DNA of 64,000 nt, from NCBI GenBank assembly GCA_018806915.1, contig JAGKQI010000059.1:806001-870000 (forward strand). Reading direction: 5' to 3'. Positions 1-9,853 of this stretch are shown here, piece by piece (position 1 is the first letter of the stretch; the number at the start of each line of letters is the position of its first letter). Under the pieces are notes generated by a model. It worked only from the letters and a program-made list of their open reading frames with translations. It did not search any database and was not told where the DNA came from. The translations under genes were made by a program, and so were the position numbers. The stretch is from Phytophthora colocasiae (taxonomy: Eukaryota; Oomycota; Peronosporomycetes; Peronosporales; Peronosporaceae).

Positions 1-285
1 GACATCGTTGAAAGCCAATACGCTCCCGCCATCGCGTCCAGTCATCGGTATGCTCTGGCGTATCGTGTCAGAAAAATATTAACCAAGCCATTCAAGATGT
101 GCTTACCGCGACTGTGATCCACCACTATCCGCTGCTGAAAGACTTGAATGGTGAAGCTCCAGCAATCAAGCGGATTGATACGTTGTGTTTCCGAGGCTGG
201 ATGCTCATTTGAGGAGCTACTAGCCTGATCGTCTTATCTCGCGCAACCCGAATTTCCCTACGACGAGCACAAGTCATCAAGCACG
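1..285 (+). other. Left flank of the retrotransposon insertion, part of an interrupted open frame
   Basis: Sequence outside the 5' LTR. It ends in CACG (282-285), the left half of the 4-bp target duplication. From about 229 to 285 a frame is open (…FPYDEHKSSST). If the 25.9 kb insertion and one CACG are removed in thought, this frame continues directly into the open frame right of the insertion (QQPLKQPLPV…, stop at 26301-26303). A second short open stretch at about 80-213 ends in TGA. I do not recognise the protein. The break of a real gene is inference from frame continuity only. Confidence 0.4.
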
Positions 286-1599
286 TGTGGTGAAGCGCGG
301 ATAAGAAATCCGAGAAAAGGCAACGTCAGGCCCAGAGAGAGTCGGATCAAGCGACAGGGGCCTCTGGCGAAGCAAGATGTCAGTTGATGACCCCAGATTG
401 CGCGAACGATGGCTGACGAATGGATCCAGATCGATGCTCGTCTGGATCTCGCCAGCGATGAATGGATGGCGTCTTGGTCGAGTGAGACTAAGTGATTGGA
501 GAACCCGCCGTGCGGTCCCGCGTGGCGGCTCAGGGTCGGAGGAGAAAAGGGCGCCTTGCCTGAGATCGTATGAGAAGGAGATCAAGGCAGCAGAGGGTCG
601 GGACCGGTGCGATCTATGGTGGGCCGGTGACAACATAACCGTGAGATGTTGCCGAGGGGACCTGATGGCAGTGTTAGTCGCATGGGGAGTGGTGATCAAG
701 TCCGGGAAGCTCAAGACCTGGAATGTCGACAACACAGGCACGCGAGATCAAGTATGAAGGCTGCTGATCGGGATCATTGTTCAAGACGGTGGACCAAGAT
801 CGATGACCGAGATGGTTGATCGAGATCGGCTGATCGCCAGATCGGCAGATCGAGATCGCGATCAGGGGTTAGGTGAGATCAAGATCGAAGATCGGAGGGG
901 CAGCTGTGTAGCCGGATGTCAGGTAATCGTAGGATAGCAGATGAGGATGGGGCTAGTAGACATAGGAATAACCATAAACAGAATCGAATTTGCTCTGGAC
1001 ATCACAAGTGCCTTCATCCAAGACTGGAACCGGGAATTACATTGGCCCACCAGCATCAAGAAGGTAAGGAGAAGAGATCTAGCATAGAGGTTAATTCTGG
1101 ATAATACATTGGCCAGTTTTACCCTATCTAGTGATCTATCCTTTACGTGCGAACTACGGATCGGAAGGAATTGGCTGCTTGGCCTGACGATCTCGTCGAC
1201 TCTCAACCCATCAAGACACCCGCTATAGGAAGCGGCAAGCATCGTAAAGGAAGGGATCAGATCCCCAACATTGGACTTTTGGAAGACCTGGATCGAAGAT
1301 CAGGCGACCGGATCAAGGCTCGAGTATTCGCCTGTGACCCGGATCAACCCCTTCGAGGTAGAGTGAAGTATTCACGCTATCTCAAACCCCTGCGTCACCC
1401 AAGACATTCTTCTCGTCCCAAGACATCTTCAGAAGTTACCTGGAAGAGCGTAACCCGCCTACCGACGGGTACACAAGGTGAACACTACACGCAACAAGAT
1501 CACGGATCATCGGGGACCCCTCCGTTAGTCGGTGTCATGGGCGCAAGTGGCGATCGCGATCGGCCTCAACCAGATTTTGGCCAGATCCGCTCCACCACA
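286..1599 (+). repeat. 5' LTR of unit 1
   Basis: 1314 bp, ends TGTGGTG…CACCACA (perfect 7-bp inverted termini with the canonical TG…CA). It differs from the other two LTRs by a few short indels, for example near 1374, 1516 and 1538. It contains open frames on both strands (such as 377-757) that recur in all three LTRs; I treat these as chance frames. It is very GATC-rich: about ten GATC in 781-900. Confidence 0.93.
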
Positions 1600-1600
1600 A

Positions 1601-1618
1601 TGGTGCGCGTGCCCGGAT
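1601..1618 (+). other. Primer binding site, unit 1
   Basis: One base after the LTR lies TGGTGCGCGTGCCCGGAT. Its complement reads as a tRNA 3' end: CCA, discriminator A, a 7-nt acceptor strand (CACGCGC), then a 5-nt T-stem strand (CCGGG). The 18-nt length and the acceptor/T-stem register fit a full tRNA primer. The primer tRNA identity cannot be told here. Unit 2 has the same site at 13878-13895. Confidence 0.7.
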
Positions 1619-1721
1619 CTTCTGGTGACTTCGGATATCACCGTGAGTCCCAAGAAGATGTCAAGATTAAAGAAGAACAAGGGAAGAAGTGCCTACGAAC
1701 GTTGGATCGACGGAGGCACCG

Positions 1722-3929
1722 ATGAAAACAGAAAGATCCACAGATCAGCAGAGTTCTGGGAGGATCTCTACTGACAGGCACGAGGCAGACCTGGATCGCA
1801 ATCCAGATCTTGAAGAAAAACCTCGAATTCCTCCCAAGGCCCCTTCGAGGGCCACCGCGGATCTCGATGAGAATCGAGATCCGCACACGAGCGATAAGGA
1901 ATCAGCAAAGCTGAAACCTAATCTGCTCACCAAGTCCACTGTTGCCTCAAGATCGACCAAGAAAAAGAAGATCAAGAGCACCCGGACGAAATTGAAAGCT
2001 CCAGACTCAGAGCCAGAAGACATGATCAGCCCGGGATCGACGATTACCAAGGACGCGATCGAGCAGGCCTATTACAGGAAGATGCTAAGCGAGACCTTGC
2101 TTAACGACCCCGTTCTTACGATCATACAAGTCCGCCAGATCGGTAACCTCACCGGCCCAGTGTCGAAACCCCGGATTAGCTTGGACCGCCTGAACGCGGT
2201 GAAGATTCTACTTGATCTACTCCGAGAAGCTGGTTTAGTAGCTGGAGAGTTCGACCCAAACTCCCTTTTTGACCTGGAACTGGAAGCGATTCAATCTGCG
2301 ACCCATGATCTATTCGATTCCCTCAAGATCTTGGTCGGCGAACGCCCACTGACGCCCGATCCAGGCTATCAGACTGGATCGTCATGCTACGCGTCAGCGA
2401 CCTCGGAACCAGATTCCGACAGCCCGAGAAGGCTGCAACGCATGTCGTTAGGCCCCTCCGGTGCCAAATTCCTGAAATCGCGTATGAAGAAACAAGATAC
2501 ACGATCGGTGGCCACGAAACTGGAGGCTAAGACACCTGATCAGCAAGAAAATCGCCGGACCCGGACAGACCAGACCGCGCCGACGACTAATTCCACTGGA
2601 TCGAGCAACAAGTTGGACGACTACTTTCAAATGGCGATGGATCGTTTCTTAAAAGAACGGAATCTCGCGACACCCCGATCGCCGATCAAAGGGGAGTTGG
2701 ATGTTGAAATGGAGTCCGTTACGGCCTCGGATCCGGATGCATGGGAATACGATCCGGACGATATGGGCATACCAAGTCCCGGTGGACAGATGTCGAGCCG
2801 AGTAGCGATCGCATCCGCGGCGATCGGTCAAGGAGGATCGTCGATGATCCAGCGGGTCCGGATCTCAGCGATCTCGGATCTGAAAGATTTTGCGGGTAAA
2901 GATCTGGACGAAGATCGCGCTCGGGCCTGGATCAGTAAGGTCAAGTCAGCGTTCCAGCGTGATCAGGCTACGGAAGAAGAAAAATGCCTCACGTTTGCAG
3001 ATCTGATGGTGGGACCGGCAAAGAACTGGTACAGGCAGCTCAGTCGAACGACGAAAACCAAGTGGGCGGATCTGCTGGACAGTTTCCAGACCCAGTATTG
3101 TGGGTTGGGTATGTCGGTCGCGTCGCAATACTATCACGCTCGCAAGCGATCGGAAGAAACTCCCCTTGATTACCTCTACCGGCTCAACGTGGCGGCTTTA
3201 CGTGCTAGACTGAAGATCAAGGATGGGAGCCCTAAGGCCCGCCGGGAACATGTAGACCACTACATCGAGACATTGGGAGATCCGGAGTTAGCTGATCGGC
3301 TGACCCTGCTCCGACTGAACGACGTCGATGAACTGGAGGAGGTACTTCGTGCCCGGGAACGGGCGAAAAGCAGACAACGTAAATCTGCGTTCGGATCGAA
3401 GTACAGACAAAAGGCACCGGCCAGTGCCCCGGCGGCACCCACCCGAGCGGTGGTACGGGCGATCCAAACCCAAGATCCGAGCTCGGAATCAGAGGAAGTA
3501 TCCGGATCGGACGGATCCGATTCTGAAGGCGATCTCCGGAGGATATATCTTGCCGCGTCGGAAGACAAGCAGATCGGCGCTGGGGGCGTTCCCCACCAAC
3601 AGGATCAGTCGCGATCGCAGGTGAACGCGCAAGATCGAGGCCGGATCGCGGATCGCAGGGGTATGTCAGACCACGATCGAGGTCGCTGTTCACACTGTGG
3701 ATCGCGGAAGCATACGGATCTGGACTGCTGGAGACGTCTAACCTGTGAAAAGTGCGGGAAGAGGGGTCACCCAACGGATCGCTGTCTGTATACCTGCCGT
3801 GGTTGTGGGGAGATCCATGAAGCTGGAGAATGCCCCATGGAAGAATTCTACAACCAGATCCGCAAGTGGTACGACCCGACCCGACATGCCGGATTGTTCC
3901 CCGAGAAGGTGGAAAAGATGTTAAACTAG
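1722..3929 (+). CDS. gag: Gag polyprotein, unit 1 (intact)
   Basis: The frame is open from 1689, but that codon is GTG; the first in-frame ATG is 1722, giving 735 residues. The N-terminal half is charged and low in complexity. A Ty3/Gypsy gag (capsid-like) domain follows at roughly residues 380-550, with the conserved A…W…L.G.A..WY pattern. Three zinc knuckles sit near the C-terminus: two perfect CX2CX4HX4C (about 3690-3780) and one a residue short (CX2CX3HX4C). In unit 2 an upstream frame runs into gag from an ATG at 13877, formed by the spacer base and the first two bases of the primer site; in unit 1 a one-base loss in a G run near 1683 breaks that link. Gag may therefore really start at the LTR/primer-site junction. 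The product would form virus-like particles and bind the element RNA. Confidence 0.88.
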   Translation: MKTERSTDQQSSGRISTDRHEADLDRNPDLEEKPRIPPKAPSRATADLDENRDPHTSDKESAKLKPNLLTKSTVASRSTKKKKIKSTRTKLKAPDSEPEDMISPGSTITKDAIEQAYYRKMLSETLLNDPVLTIIQVRQIGNLTGPVSKPRISLDRLNAVKILLDLLREAGLVAGEFDPNSLFDLELEAIQSATHDLFDSLKILVGERPLTPDPGYQTGSSCYASATSEPDSDSPRRLQRMSLGPSGAKFLKSRMKKQDTRSVATKLEAKTPDQQENRRTRTDQTAPTTNSTGSSNKLDDYFQMAMDRFLKERNLATPRSPIKGELDVEMESVTASDPDAWEYDPDDMGIPSPGGQMSSRVAIASAAIGQGGSSMIQRVRISAISDLKDFAGKDLDEDRARAWISKVKSAFQRDQATEEEKCLTFADLMVGPAKNWYRQLSRTTKTKWADLLDSFQTQYCGLGMSVASQYYHARKRSEETPLDYLYRLNVAALRARLKIKDGSPKARREHVDHYIETLGDPELADRLTLLRLNDVDELEEVLRARERAKSRQRKSAFGSKYRQKAPASAPAAPTRAVVRAIQTQDPSSESEEVSGSDGSDSEGDLRRIYLAASEDKQIGAGGVPHQQDQSRSQVNAQDRGRIADRRGMSDHDRGRCSHCGSRKHTDLDCWRRLTCEKCGKRGHPTDRCLYTCRGCGEIHEAGECPMEEFYNQIRKWYDPTRHAGLFPEKVEKMLN

Positions 3930-3966
3930 GACGCTCGCCGGTTTGGAAACCGGTAAGAGCCGAGCG
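3920..3966 (+). promoter_or_regulatory. Probable -1 programmed frameshift signal between gag and pol
   Basis: The last gag codons read ATG TTA AAC TAG, so the heptamer G TTA AAC (3920-3926) is in the exact register of an X XXY YYZ slippery site; GUUAAAC is a known arterivirus shift heptamer. Five bases later a stem starts: CGCTCG (3932-3937) pairs with CGAGCG (3961-3966), enclosing a perfect 7-bp hairpin, CCGGTTT (3938-3944) with AAACCGG (3947-3953). Pol is in the -1 frame. The -1 frame is open from the shift site except for one TAG at 3998-4000, and unit 2 has AAG at that position. Function is inferred from register, spacing and frame. Confidence 0.6.
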
Positions 3967-4000
3967 TTCTGAGTACTGCATCTATGCATATGTGAACTAG

Positions 4001-7000
4001 AAATCGAGAGATCAAGATACGGAGAATTCGGATCTGCGCGGTAATACATGTAAGTTGCATTCGTATACTGCTAAGATCGCGAGTCTTCCCCGGATCGATG
4101 AGTTCTCTCGATCTGGTGCGGAAGTGGCTCTGGATCTCAAGGAAGGAGAGTCCAGGGGGTATTGGAAATACCACGCACCCGGAAAATGGTTCCGCCAAGC
4201 CAAGATCTCAGGCAAGATCAATCACGAAAGAGCGATCTTGCTCCTGGACACTGGCGCCGAGGTATCCATCTTGGATACCACCTTTGCTCGTAAGGTTGGG
4301 TGCCACTTTGACACTAGTCAGAGACAGGAGTGTGTTGGGATCGGTGATAATGTGTACACCACCGAGGGAAGAACGAGGATCAAGATCACGCTTGCGGGAT
4401 ACTTGGTCTACTTTTTCGATATTTGGATCGGGGATCTATCCGGGCAAGATGCGATCCTGGGTATGGATTTCATGATCCCGGCTGGGGTCCGGATGGATCT
4501 TGCAAAGGGATCGATGTGCTTACCTAATGAAGTGGGGATCCCACTTAGTGGTCGCAAGAGATTATACGGGGAGAAGGTAAGATCGGTAAAATTGGAGGAA
4601 GATCTACATATCCCAGTTGGGGGATCTGAAGAGACCGCACCGAGAGTGAAATTATCGGCGACAGAAAAATTATGGGTGACCAGAGGCGACCGATGGGTAC
4701 CCACCGTGGTAAATGGACCCGGCCGAACTCGGTATTTAGTGATCACGAATTTGAGCGAGAAAATTTTACGATTGGATCACCGATTACATGTTGGAATGGT
4801 ACTTGATCAGGAAAAAGTGCCTCGATTCCCCGGGTTTGTGTCGGTTGGGTCCCGGCGCTACATGGAGTGGCAGAATCTAGCTCTAGAAGCGACTGTGGAC
4901 GCAAGACCAGAACCTCAGGAATCCGTAGAGATCCCCTTACCGTCGGTCGAGCGGCCGACCTACGTTACGCCGCGATCCATACTCCGCCGAGGTGGGACGA
5001 CCAAGACCGATCCTGATCCTACGCCAATATCGACATTAGGACCTCGACTACCAACCGATGCGGCCGAAGTCAAGGTCGCATTCATCGATCCCCAACTGGA
5101 TCCCATGGATACCTCACCGATTACGATCAGTTCCGACAAGACCCCGAGTGGCGAAGCTGGGGGCGGTGAGACTGAGACGAATGAGAGCTTGCCAGATCAG
5201 GCCCCAGATCGGACAGATCAGACATGCGAAGAAGAGATCGAGGAAAAAACAGAAAAACCAGATTTTCAAATCGAGATCAAACATGAATCCGACGCCGATG
5301 CCGTCCCCAGGGTTAAAGACACCCCGATCTTGACAGCCAAGGACGATAGGCTGCGTGATCAATCAACGGATGAACCGGATCCGACATCTCCTGAAGGGAT
5401 CGAGAACGCTGATCAGACCCACTTACACGAAAGTGGCGATTTTTCGACCGAAGATCTAGCCGATAATCTCGCAGTAGTACCAGAGATCCAGATCTCCACC
5501 ACCGAAGAAGTCAGGATTGAAGATCTGCAAGTAGGGAATCCGGGATCGGCTACTCCGGAGGAGATCGAGAAACTTCGACAGATTATTTGGAAGAAGCGAC
5601 ATCTCCTGATCGGAAAGGGAAACGCACTTCCTCCAGCGGCCAAGGGTGTTATATGCGATATCGACGTGGGTGATGCAAAGCCGATCGCACAACGAGTCCG
5701 AAAGGTGGCGCCACAGTTTCGCGAGAAAGTATCGGATCTTATCAAAGGACTCCTAGCTGCCAAGATCATTCGGCCATCGACATCGCCATGGGCATCTCCG
5801 ATCGTGGTGATCATCAAGAAGAATGGTGTAGACATCCGACTATGTATCGATTATCGGCTGGTGAACGGTCTCACAAGGCTGATGATCTACCCGATGCCTC
5901 TGATCAATGACCTGTTAGAAGATCTTGACAAGGTTCTGTGGTATTGTTCATTAGACATGGCGAGTGGATTCTGGGTCGTATCAATGACCGATCGAGCTCG
6001 CGCGATCTCGGCTTTCATCACTCCATTTGGCCTTTTCGAGTGGAATCGCATGCCGTTCGGGCTGAAGAACGCCCCTCAGATCTATCAACGCCTTGTGGAC
6101 AATGCCCTATATGGATTTCTGAAGATCTCCCAGTCCGGAGATGTGGAAGGCTCTGCGGATGTGTTCGAATCAGGGATCCCGGAAGATCCCGGTCGCCCGT
6201 CGGTGCTAGGACGGAGATCATACATCGACGATATCTTGATCACGGCTGGATCATGGGATCAGATGTGCGATCGGGTGGAAGACCTATTGGAGGCCTGTGA
6301 TAAGTGGAATCTCTCGATTAGTGTGGCAAAGAGCTTCTGGGGCATGGATAAGGTGGAATATCTCGGACACAAAGTGTCGATCGATGGATTGGAGGCAAAC
6401 CCGAAGGACCTGAAGTCTCTGACGGATCTACCATTCCCTGGATCACTCCGATCCATGCAATCGTTCCTTGGAAGTTTGAATTACTATAGTCGGTTCATCG
6501 AGGATTATGCGATCTATGCATCGGTCCTATATGAACTACGTGAGGTGGAGTTCGCAGAACTGAAGAAGCGACCAGATCTACGAAAGATCATGGATAGCAT
6601 GGACCTGATCACTCAAGATCCCGTCGCGCTTAAGTCGGATCGGGATAGATCACTAGATATCCCGACTCGAAGAAGCGATAGTACACCGGATCCTGACTTG
6701 GGGGCGATGTCTTCACCCTGTTCAAGCGAGATCGGAGCCAACCTGAGCCTAGAGACTGGTGACGAGAGGTGGGGTAGGGCATACAGGGCGTTTACAGCCT
6801 TGAAGACCAAGATCGCGTCGACCCCGATCCTTCGTCACTTCGACACGACGAAGTTACCCGTGGTGATCGTGTACGCTAGTGACTGGGCGATTTTTGCCGC
6901 ACTAATGCAGGAACACGACCAGATCTACCACCCGGTCGCGTTTGCCAGCCGAACCTTGAAGACCAACGAGCTGAATTATAATGTTGCCGAAAAGGAGGTG

Positions 7001-7078
7001 TTGGCTCTACTTCGGATCTTGGATCTACACTACAAACTCGATCCGCGGTCGATCCGGAAAATTCCGCACCAGCTTTAG
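4001..7078 (+). CDS. pol: Pol N-terminal part, unit 1: protease, reverse transcriptase, RNase H (truncated by inversion)
   Basis: Frame open from 4001 with no early ATG, as expected if translated by frameshift from gag. Domains in order: retropepsin with active-site DTGA (about 4246) and a downstream ILGMDF; an acidic linker (about 4990-5500); reverse transcriptase with LDMASGFW (about 5953), FGLKNAP (about 6058) and the catalytic YIDD (about 6220); then a Ty3-type RNase H start (…YHPVAFASRTL…NYNVAEKEVLAL). At about 7030 the RNase H domain stops abruptly and 16 unrelated residues lead to a stop. Its expected continuation (…VGRRIKVLTRHSTLAWLF) lies on the opposite strand from about 9185 downward, so pol has been cut by an inversion. 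The protein would make cDNA from the element RNA but lacks integrase in cis. Confidence 0.88.
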   Translation, partial: KSRDQDTENSDLRGNTCKLHSYTAKIASLPRIDEFSRSGAEVALDLKEGESRGYWKYHAPGKWFRQAKISGKINHERAILLLDTGAEVSILDTTFARKVGCHFDTSQRQECVGIGDNVYTTEGRTRIKITLAGYLVYFFDIWIGDLSGQDAILGMDFMIPAGVRMDLAKGSMCLPNEVGIPLSGRKRLYGEKVRSVKLEEDLHIPVGGSEETAPRVKLSATEKLWVTRGDRWVPTVVNGPGRTRYLVITNLSEKILRLDHRLHVGMVLDQEKVPRFPGFVSVGSRRYMEWQNLALEATVDARPEPQESVEIPLPSVERPTYVTPRSILRRGGTTKTDPDPTPISTLGPRLPTDAAEVKVAFIDPQLDPMDTSPITISSDKTPSGEAGGGETETNESLPDQAPDRTDQTCEEEIEEKTEKPDFQIEIKHESDADAVPRVKDTPILTAKDDRLRDQSTDEPDPTSPEGIENADQTHLHESGDFSTEDLADNLAVVPEIQISTTEEVRIEDLQVGNPGSATPEEIEKLRQIIWKKRHLLIGKGNALPPAAKGVICDIDVGDAKPIAQRVRKVAPQFREKVSDLIKGLLAAKIIRPSTSPWASPIVVIIKKNGVDIRLCIDYRLVNGLTRLMIYPMPLINDLLEDLDKVLWYCSLDMASGFWVVSMTDRARAISAFITPFGLFEWNRMPFGLKNAPQIYQRLVDNALYGFLKISQSGDVEGSADVFESGIPEDPGRPSVLGRRSYIDDILITAGSWDQMCDRVEDLLEACDKWNLSISVAKSFWGMDKVEYLGHKVSIDGLEANPKDLKSLTDLPFPGSLRSMQSFLGSLNYYSRFIEDYAIYASVLYELREVEFAELKKRPDLRKIMDSMDLITQDPVALKSDRDRSLDIPTRRSDSTPDPDLGAMSSPCSSEIGANLSLETGDERWGRAYRAFTALKTKIASTPILRHFDTTKLPVVIVYASDWAIFAALMQEHDQIYHPVAFASRTLKTNELNYNVAEKEVLALLRILDLHYKLDPRSIRKIPHQL

Positions 7079-9185
7079 CTTAGAAACATGGACCACTGGG
7101 AAGATATGGTAATCAGATCCCGCGATCTCCAGCTTGATCGTGAATTCGTTGAGCTTCTCTGCAACACGGAACGGGCCGTGCCAAAGGTTAGCGAGTTTAC
7201 GTGCATACCCTTCCTTCACACGATCTAGGTATAGCCAAACTCGTGATCCAGCTTCGATCTGATGCGGATCGACATCCTCATTGTGCCGATCGGCTCGATC
7301 TGCAATCGCCTCTCGTAGTCTAGCGTTGACCTGCTCTCGCGACTGCTGGTAGTATCTTTGAACCCGATACCTCCACCGTCTTGGATCGCGATCGTGGCGT
7401 CTGGTCGATCCGATCGGGATCGTTGCCTCCAACGTCGATCTCGGATCCCATCCATGTACCAGGTAATGAGGGGTATCTCCTCGAACCCGATCGTGAGCCG
7501 TGTTAATGGCGAACGTCAGTCTCTCCGCGTATTCATCCCAGTCCTTCTGATCGAGATCTTGAACATACATCTTGATCGCCCTAGTCGCCGTTTGCACCAT
7601 CCGTTCCGCAGTCCCGTTGGCTTGCGGCCGGTAGGCCATCGTCGCCCGTTGTCGCTGCCCCAGGATCTTATTGAACGATCTGAAGAAGTCGGACATGAAA
7701 CCCGGTTCTCGATCGTGCCTGATCATCTCGCTAGCACCAAATCTGCCGAACACGCATTCTTCGTAAGATTCCGCGACGGTCTGGGCCGATCGGGAGGAAC
7801 TGGCCTTTGCGATCACATATCCCGTGAACAGATCGACCCAGATCAGTAGTTCGGTGTTGCCTTTGTTGGATCTGGGCAGAGAAGGTATGTGATCCATCGC
7901 TATGATCTGGAATGGGTATGTTGCCTGCAGATTCCCCGGCGACTCGCCCCGGATCGTGGGTCTCCCCTTCCCGGTCTCACAATCTACACACTCGCCTACG
8001 TATCGCTGCACGCTCCGATATAATCCCCTCCAGTGGAAATGATCTCGGATCCGCTGATAAGTGCGTCCGATCCCCTGATGTCCTCCTTCCAGAGTCGTAT
8101 GATAGTGGTGGAGGACATCCTGCTGTAGCGTTTCTGGAACTACAAGTCTCATCAGGCGATCGCGATCACCTCTTGATCTCGGCCCTGGTGGGCAGTAAAA
8201 TAGCAGATCTTGTTCGTCTACCTCGTACTCGGAGGCGATCTTGGCGTAAGATCCGGATTCGGCTCGAGTAAGATCCGCGATCTGCCCAGCCAGGTACTTC
8301 TTTAGTCCTGCGACCCAGACCTCCTCGTCCTGGGCTCGCCTGATCCGATCAACCCGCATCTCCCGGATCAGTTCCTCTCGCAAGACAGCGGCGCCAGGTC
8401 GCGCTCGGGCTGCACGCGTGGCTACTGCCGACACTTGCACAGATCGATCTTCAACTCGAGGGATCAACACCTCATTAAGCCGATTCAGGGTGATCAGATC
8501 GCATCGATCTGCCTCATCGTGGACTTCGATCCCGCTTCCTCGCTGCAGCGCGGCACTCGCCAAGCTATCTGCGCTCCCATTCCAGTCTCTCTTCACATGG
8601 ACCAGGTCGTGATCTCCCCAATTCCGCAAGTGATCTAGCACCTTCTGTTTCAGTAGCGTCAATCCTGGCGCCTTGCAGTCGATCTCGCCCCGGACTTGTC
8701 GGATCACCATATTCGAATCGCCACAAACGACCAAACGGCGGTCCACGGTATTCCGCTTCATTGACAGTGAGGCTTTCAGCATAACCCGATCTAGCCTTGA
8801 TCACCTTCCACTCTGGTAAACTCCACACGATCGCGCTGAAAGCGCCTCCTCCTCGTTTCACGCGTGCCGATCCGTCGAAACTTATAACCCACAACTCCTC
8901 GTCTGAGTCTACGGTGGGGATCGGCATCTGGACCCGACGTTTTGGCTCCTTTCGTGGCGCGATCGCGATCAGGGCTTCGTCGATCTCCGATCTGGGCGTT
9001 ATGTTAGCTGCGATCGCCCCCAGTATTTCATCCTCCCCCTTCGTACACTTCGTGATCTCGAGTGTCCACGGGGACAGAAGAGCAGACCATTGTCCCAGAC
9101 GTCCTTGGAGGCCGGCAGACTTGAACAGCCAGGCAAGCGTTGAGTGTCGGGTTAGGACCTTGATCCGACGTCCCACCAACAGACT
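7031..9185 (-). pseudogene. Inverted pol segment, unit 1: RNase H end, archaeal-type RNase H, integrase
   Basis: Read on the minus strand from 9185: the rest of the Ty3 RNase H/connection (GRRIKVLTRHSTLAWLF…), a second RNase H of archaeal type (ISFDGSARV…, VNEAEYRG…, VVCGDSNMVIRQ, HVKRDWNGSADSLA), then integrase with the HHCC zinc domain (HHYHTTLEGGH…CVDC), the catalytic core (MDHIPSL…, SRSAQTVAES…, YRPQANGTAERM with the glutamate) and the C-terminal GPF/Y region (WHGPFRV, VVHVSKLKL). Between EYRG and the CGDSN strand the frame changes near 8750 and, by comparison with the family, about a dozen residues are missing. A 585-codon frame (8782-7025) covers all of integrase and ends in a stop made by the left breakpoint. 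Integrase cannot be made as part of Gag-Pol in this orientation. Unit 2 has the same inversion. Confidence 0.85.
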
Positions 9186-9479
9186 GTGGATGAAGCAGAT
9201 CGGCTAGATTTCGATGAGATCCTCCTTCCGGAGGACAGTTGGGTCCCAGATCTGGATGCCGACGAGTACGAGGTCGAACGGATCTCGGACATGCGAAGTG
9301 GGAAACGGACTCGCTACGGCCGGATCTATCGTGAATTCCTGGTGCACTGGGTCGGTTATGATGAACCAACTTGGGTCGACGAAGTTGATCTTAACTGTGG
9401 AGCCATACTGAGCGCGTTCCTACGTGATCATGCTAACCGAAATCGGTTTGGCGTGATGCAGTCGCACGAAGAGGTGTAG
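9186..9479 (+). pseudogene. Chromodomain tail of integrase, unit 1, stranded by the inversion
   Basis: An open frame of 97 codons without an ATG at its start. It encodes an acidic linker (DEADRLDFDEILLPEDSW) and a chromodomain (YEVERISDMRSG…YREFLVHWVGYDEPTWVDEVDL). Chromodomains at the integrase C-terminus steer chromoviruses to chromatin. The last residues before the inversion on the minus strand (…PRIEFVV) and the first here (VDEAD…) are in register as one protein, so this was the C-terminus of integrase. Confidence 0.85.
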
Positions 9480-9853
9480 ACGCAGAAAAGGCGACGGGAC
9501 CGGGTCACAACGCCGAGATCGCGGATGCTGATCTGGATGTCTATCTGGATCGGATGTGGAGATTTTATGTTTTTCGTGGAGATTTTATATTTTTCTTGTA
9601 TATGCATGTGAAACTGGAGTGATTGGAAGGAAGATATGGAGATTTCGAGGATGCTAAGTGGGATCGAAACTGTGGAGTAAGTATGGAGAAGAACGCTGGT
9701 TTTTGAAGCTGGAAAGATTACGTGGAATTGAAAAGAGGCTAGGCTGGAGTCGGGATCGCGTGGCGAAGTACCGGATCGTGATAGAGAATATGTAAGCGTG
9801 CTGACCGACTCCAGGCTCAGCTGATCACCTCCGGACTGGTCGAGATCGCGGGA
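9480..9853. other. Non-coding spacer between pol tail and antisense gene 2, unit 1
   Basis: No supported gene. It includes a direct repeat of GTGGAGATTTTAT followed by T-rich runs (about 9555-9595), which would make an AT-rich island between convergent frames and could hold processing signals for both strands (inference). The same sequence lies at about 21748-22121 in unit 2. Confidence 0.5.

Noticed and set aside
377..1242. Frames inside the LTR (377-757, 916-1104, 919-1242), repeated three times
   Set aside because: They recur only because the LTR recurs, have no domain, and are expected in GC-rich LTR sequence.
3232..3981. 249-codon antisense frame over gag
   Set aside because: Shadow of the gag coding strand; no start codon context and no domain.
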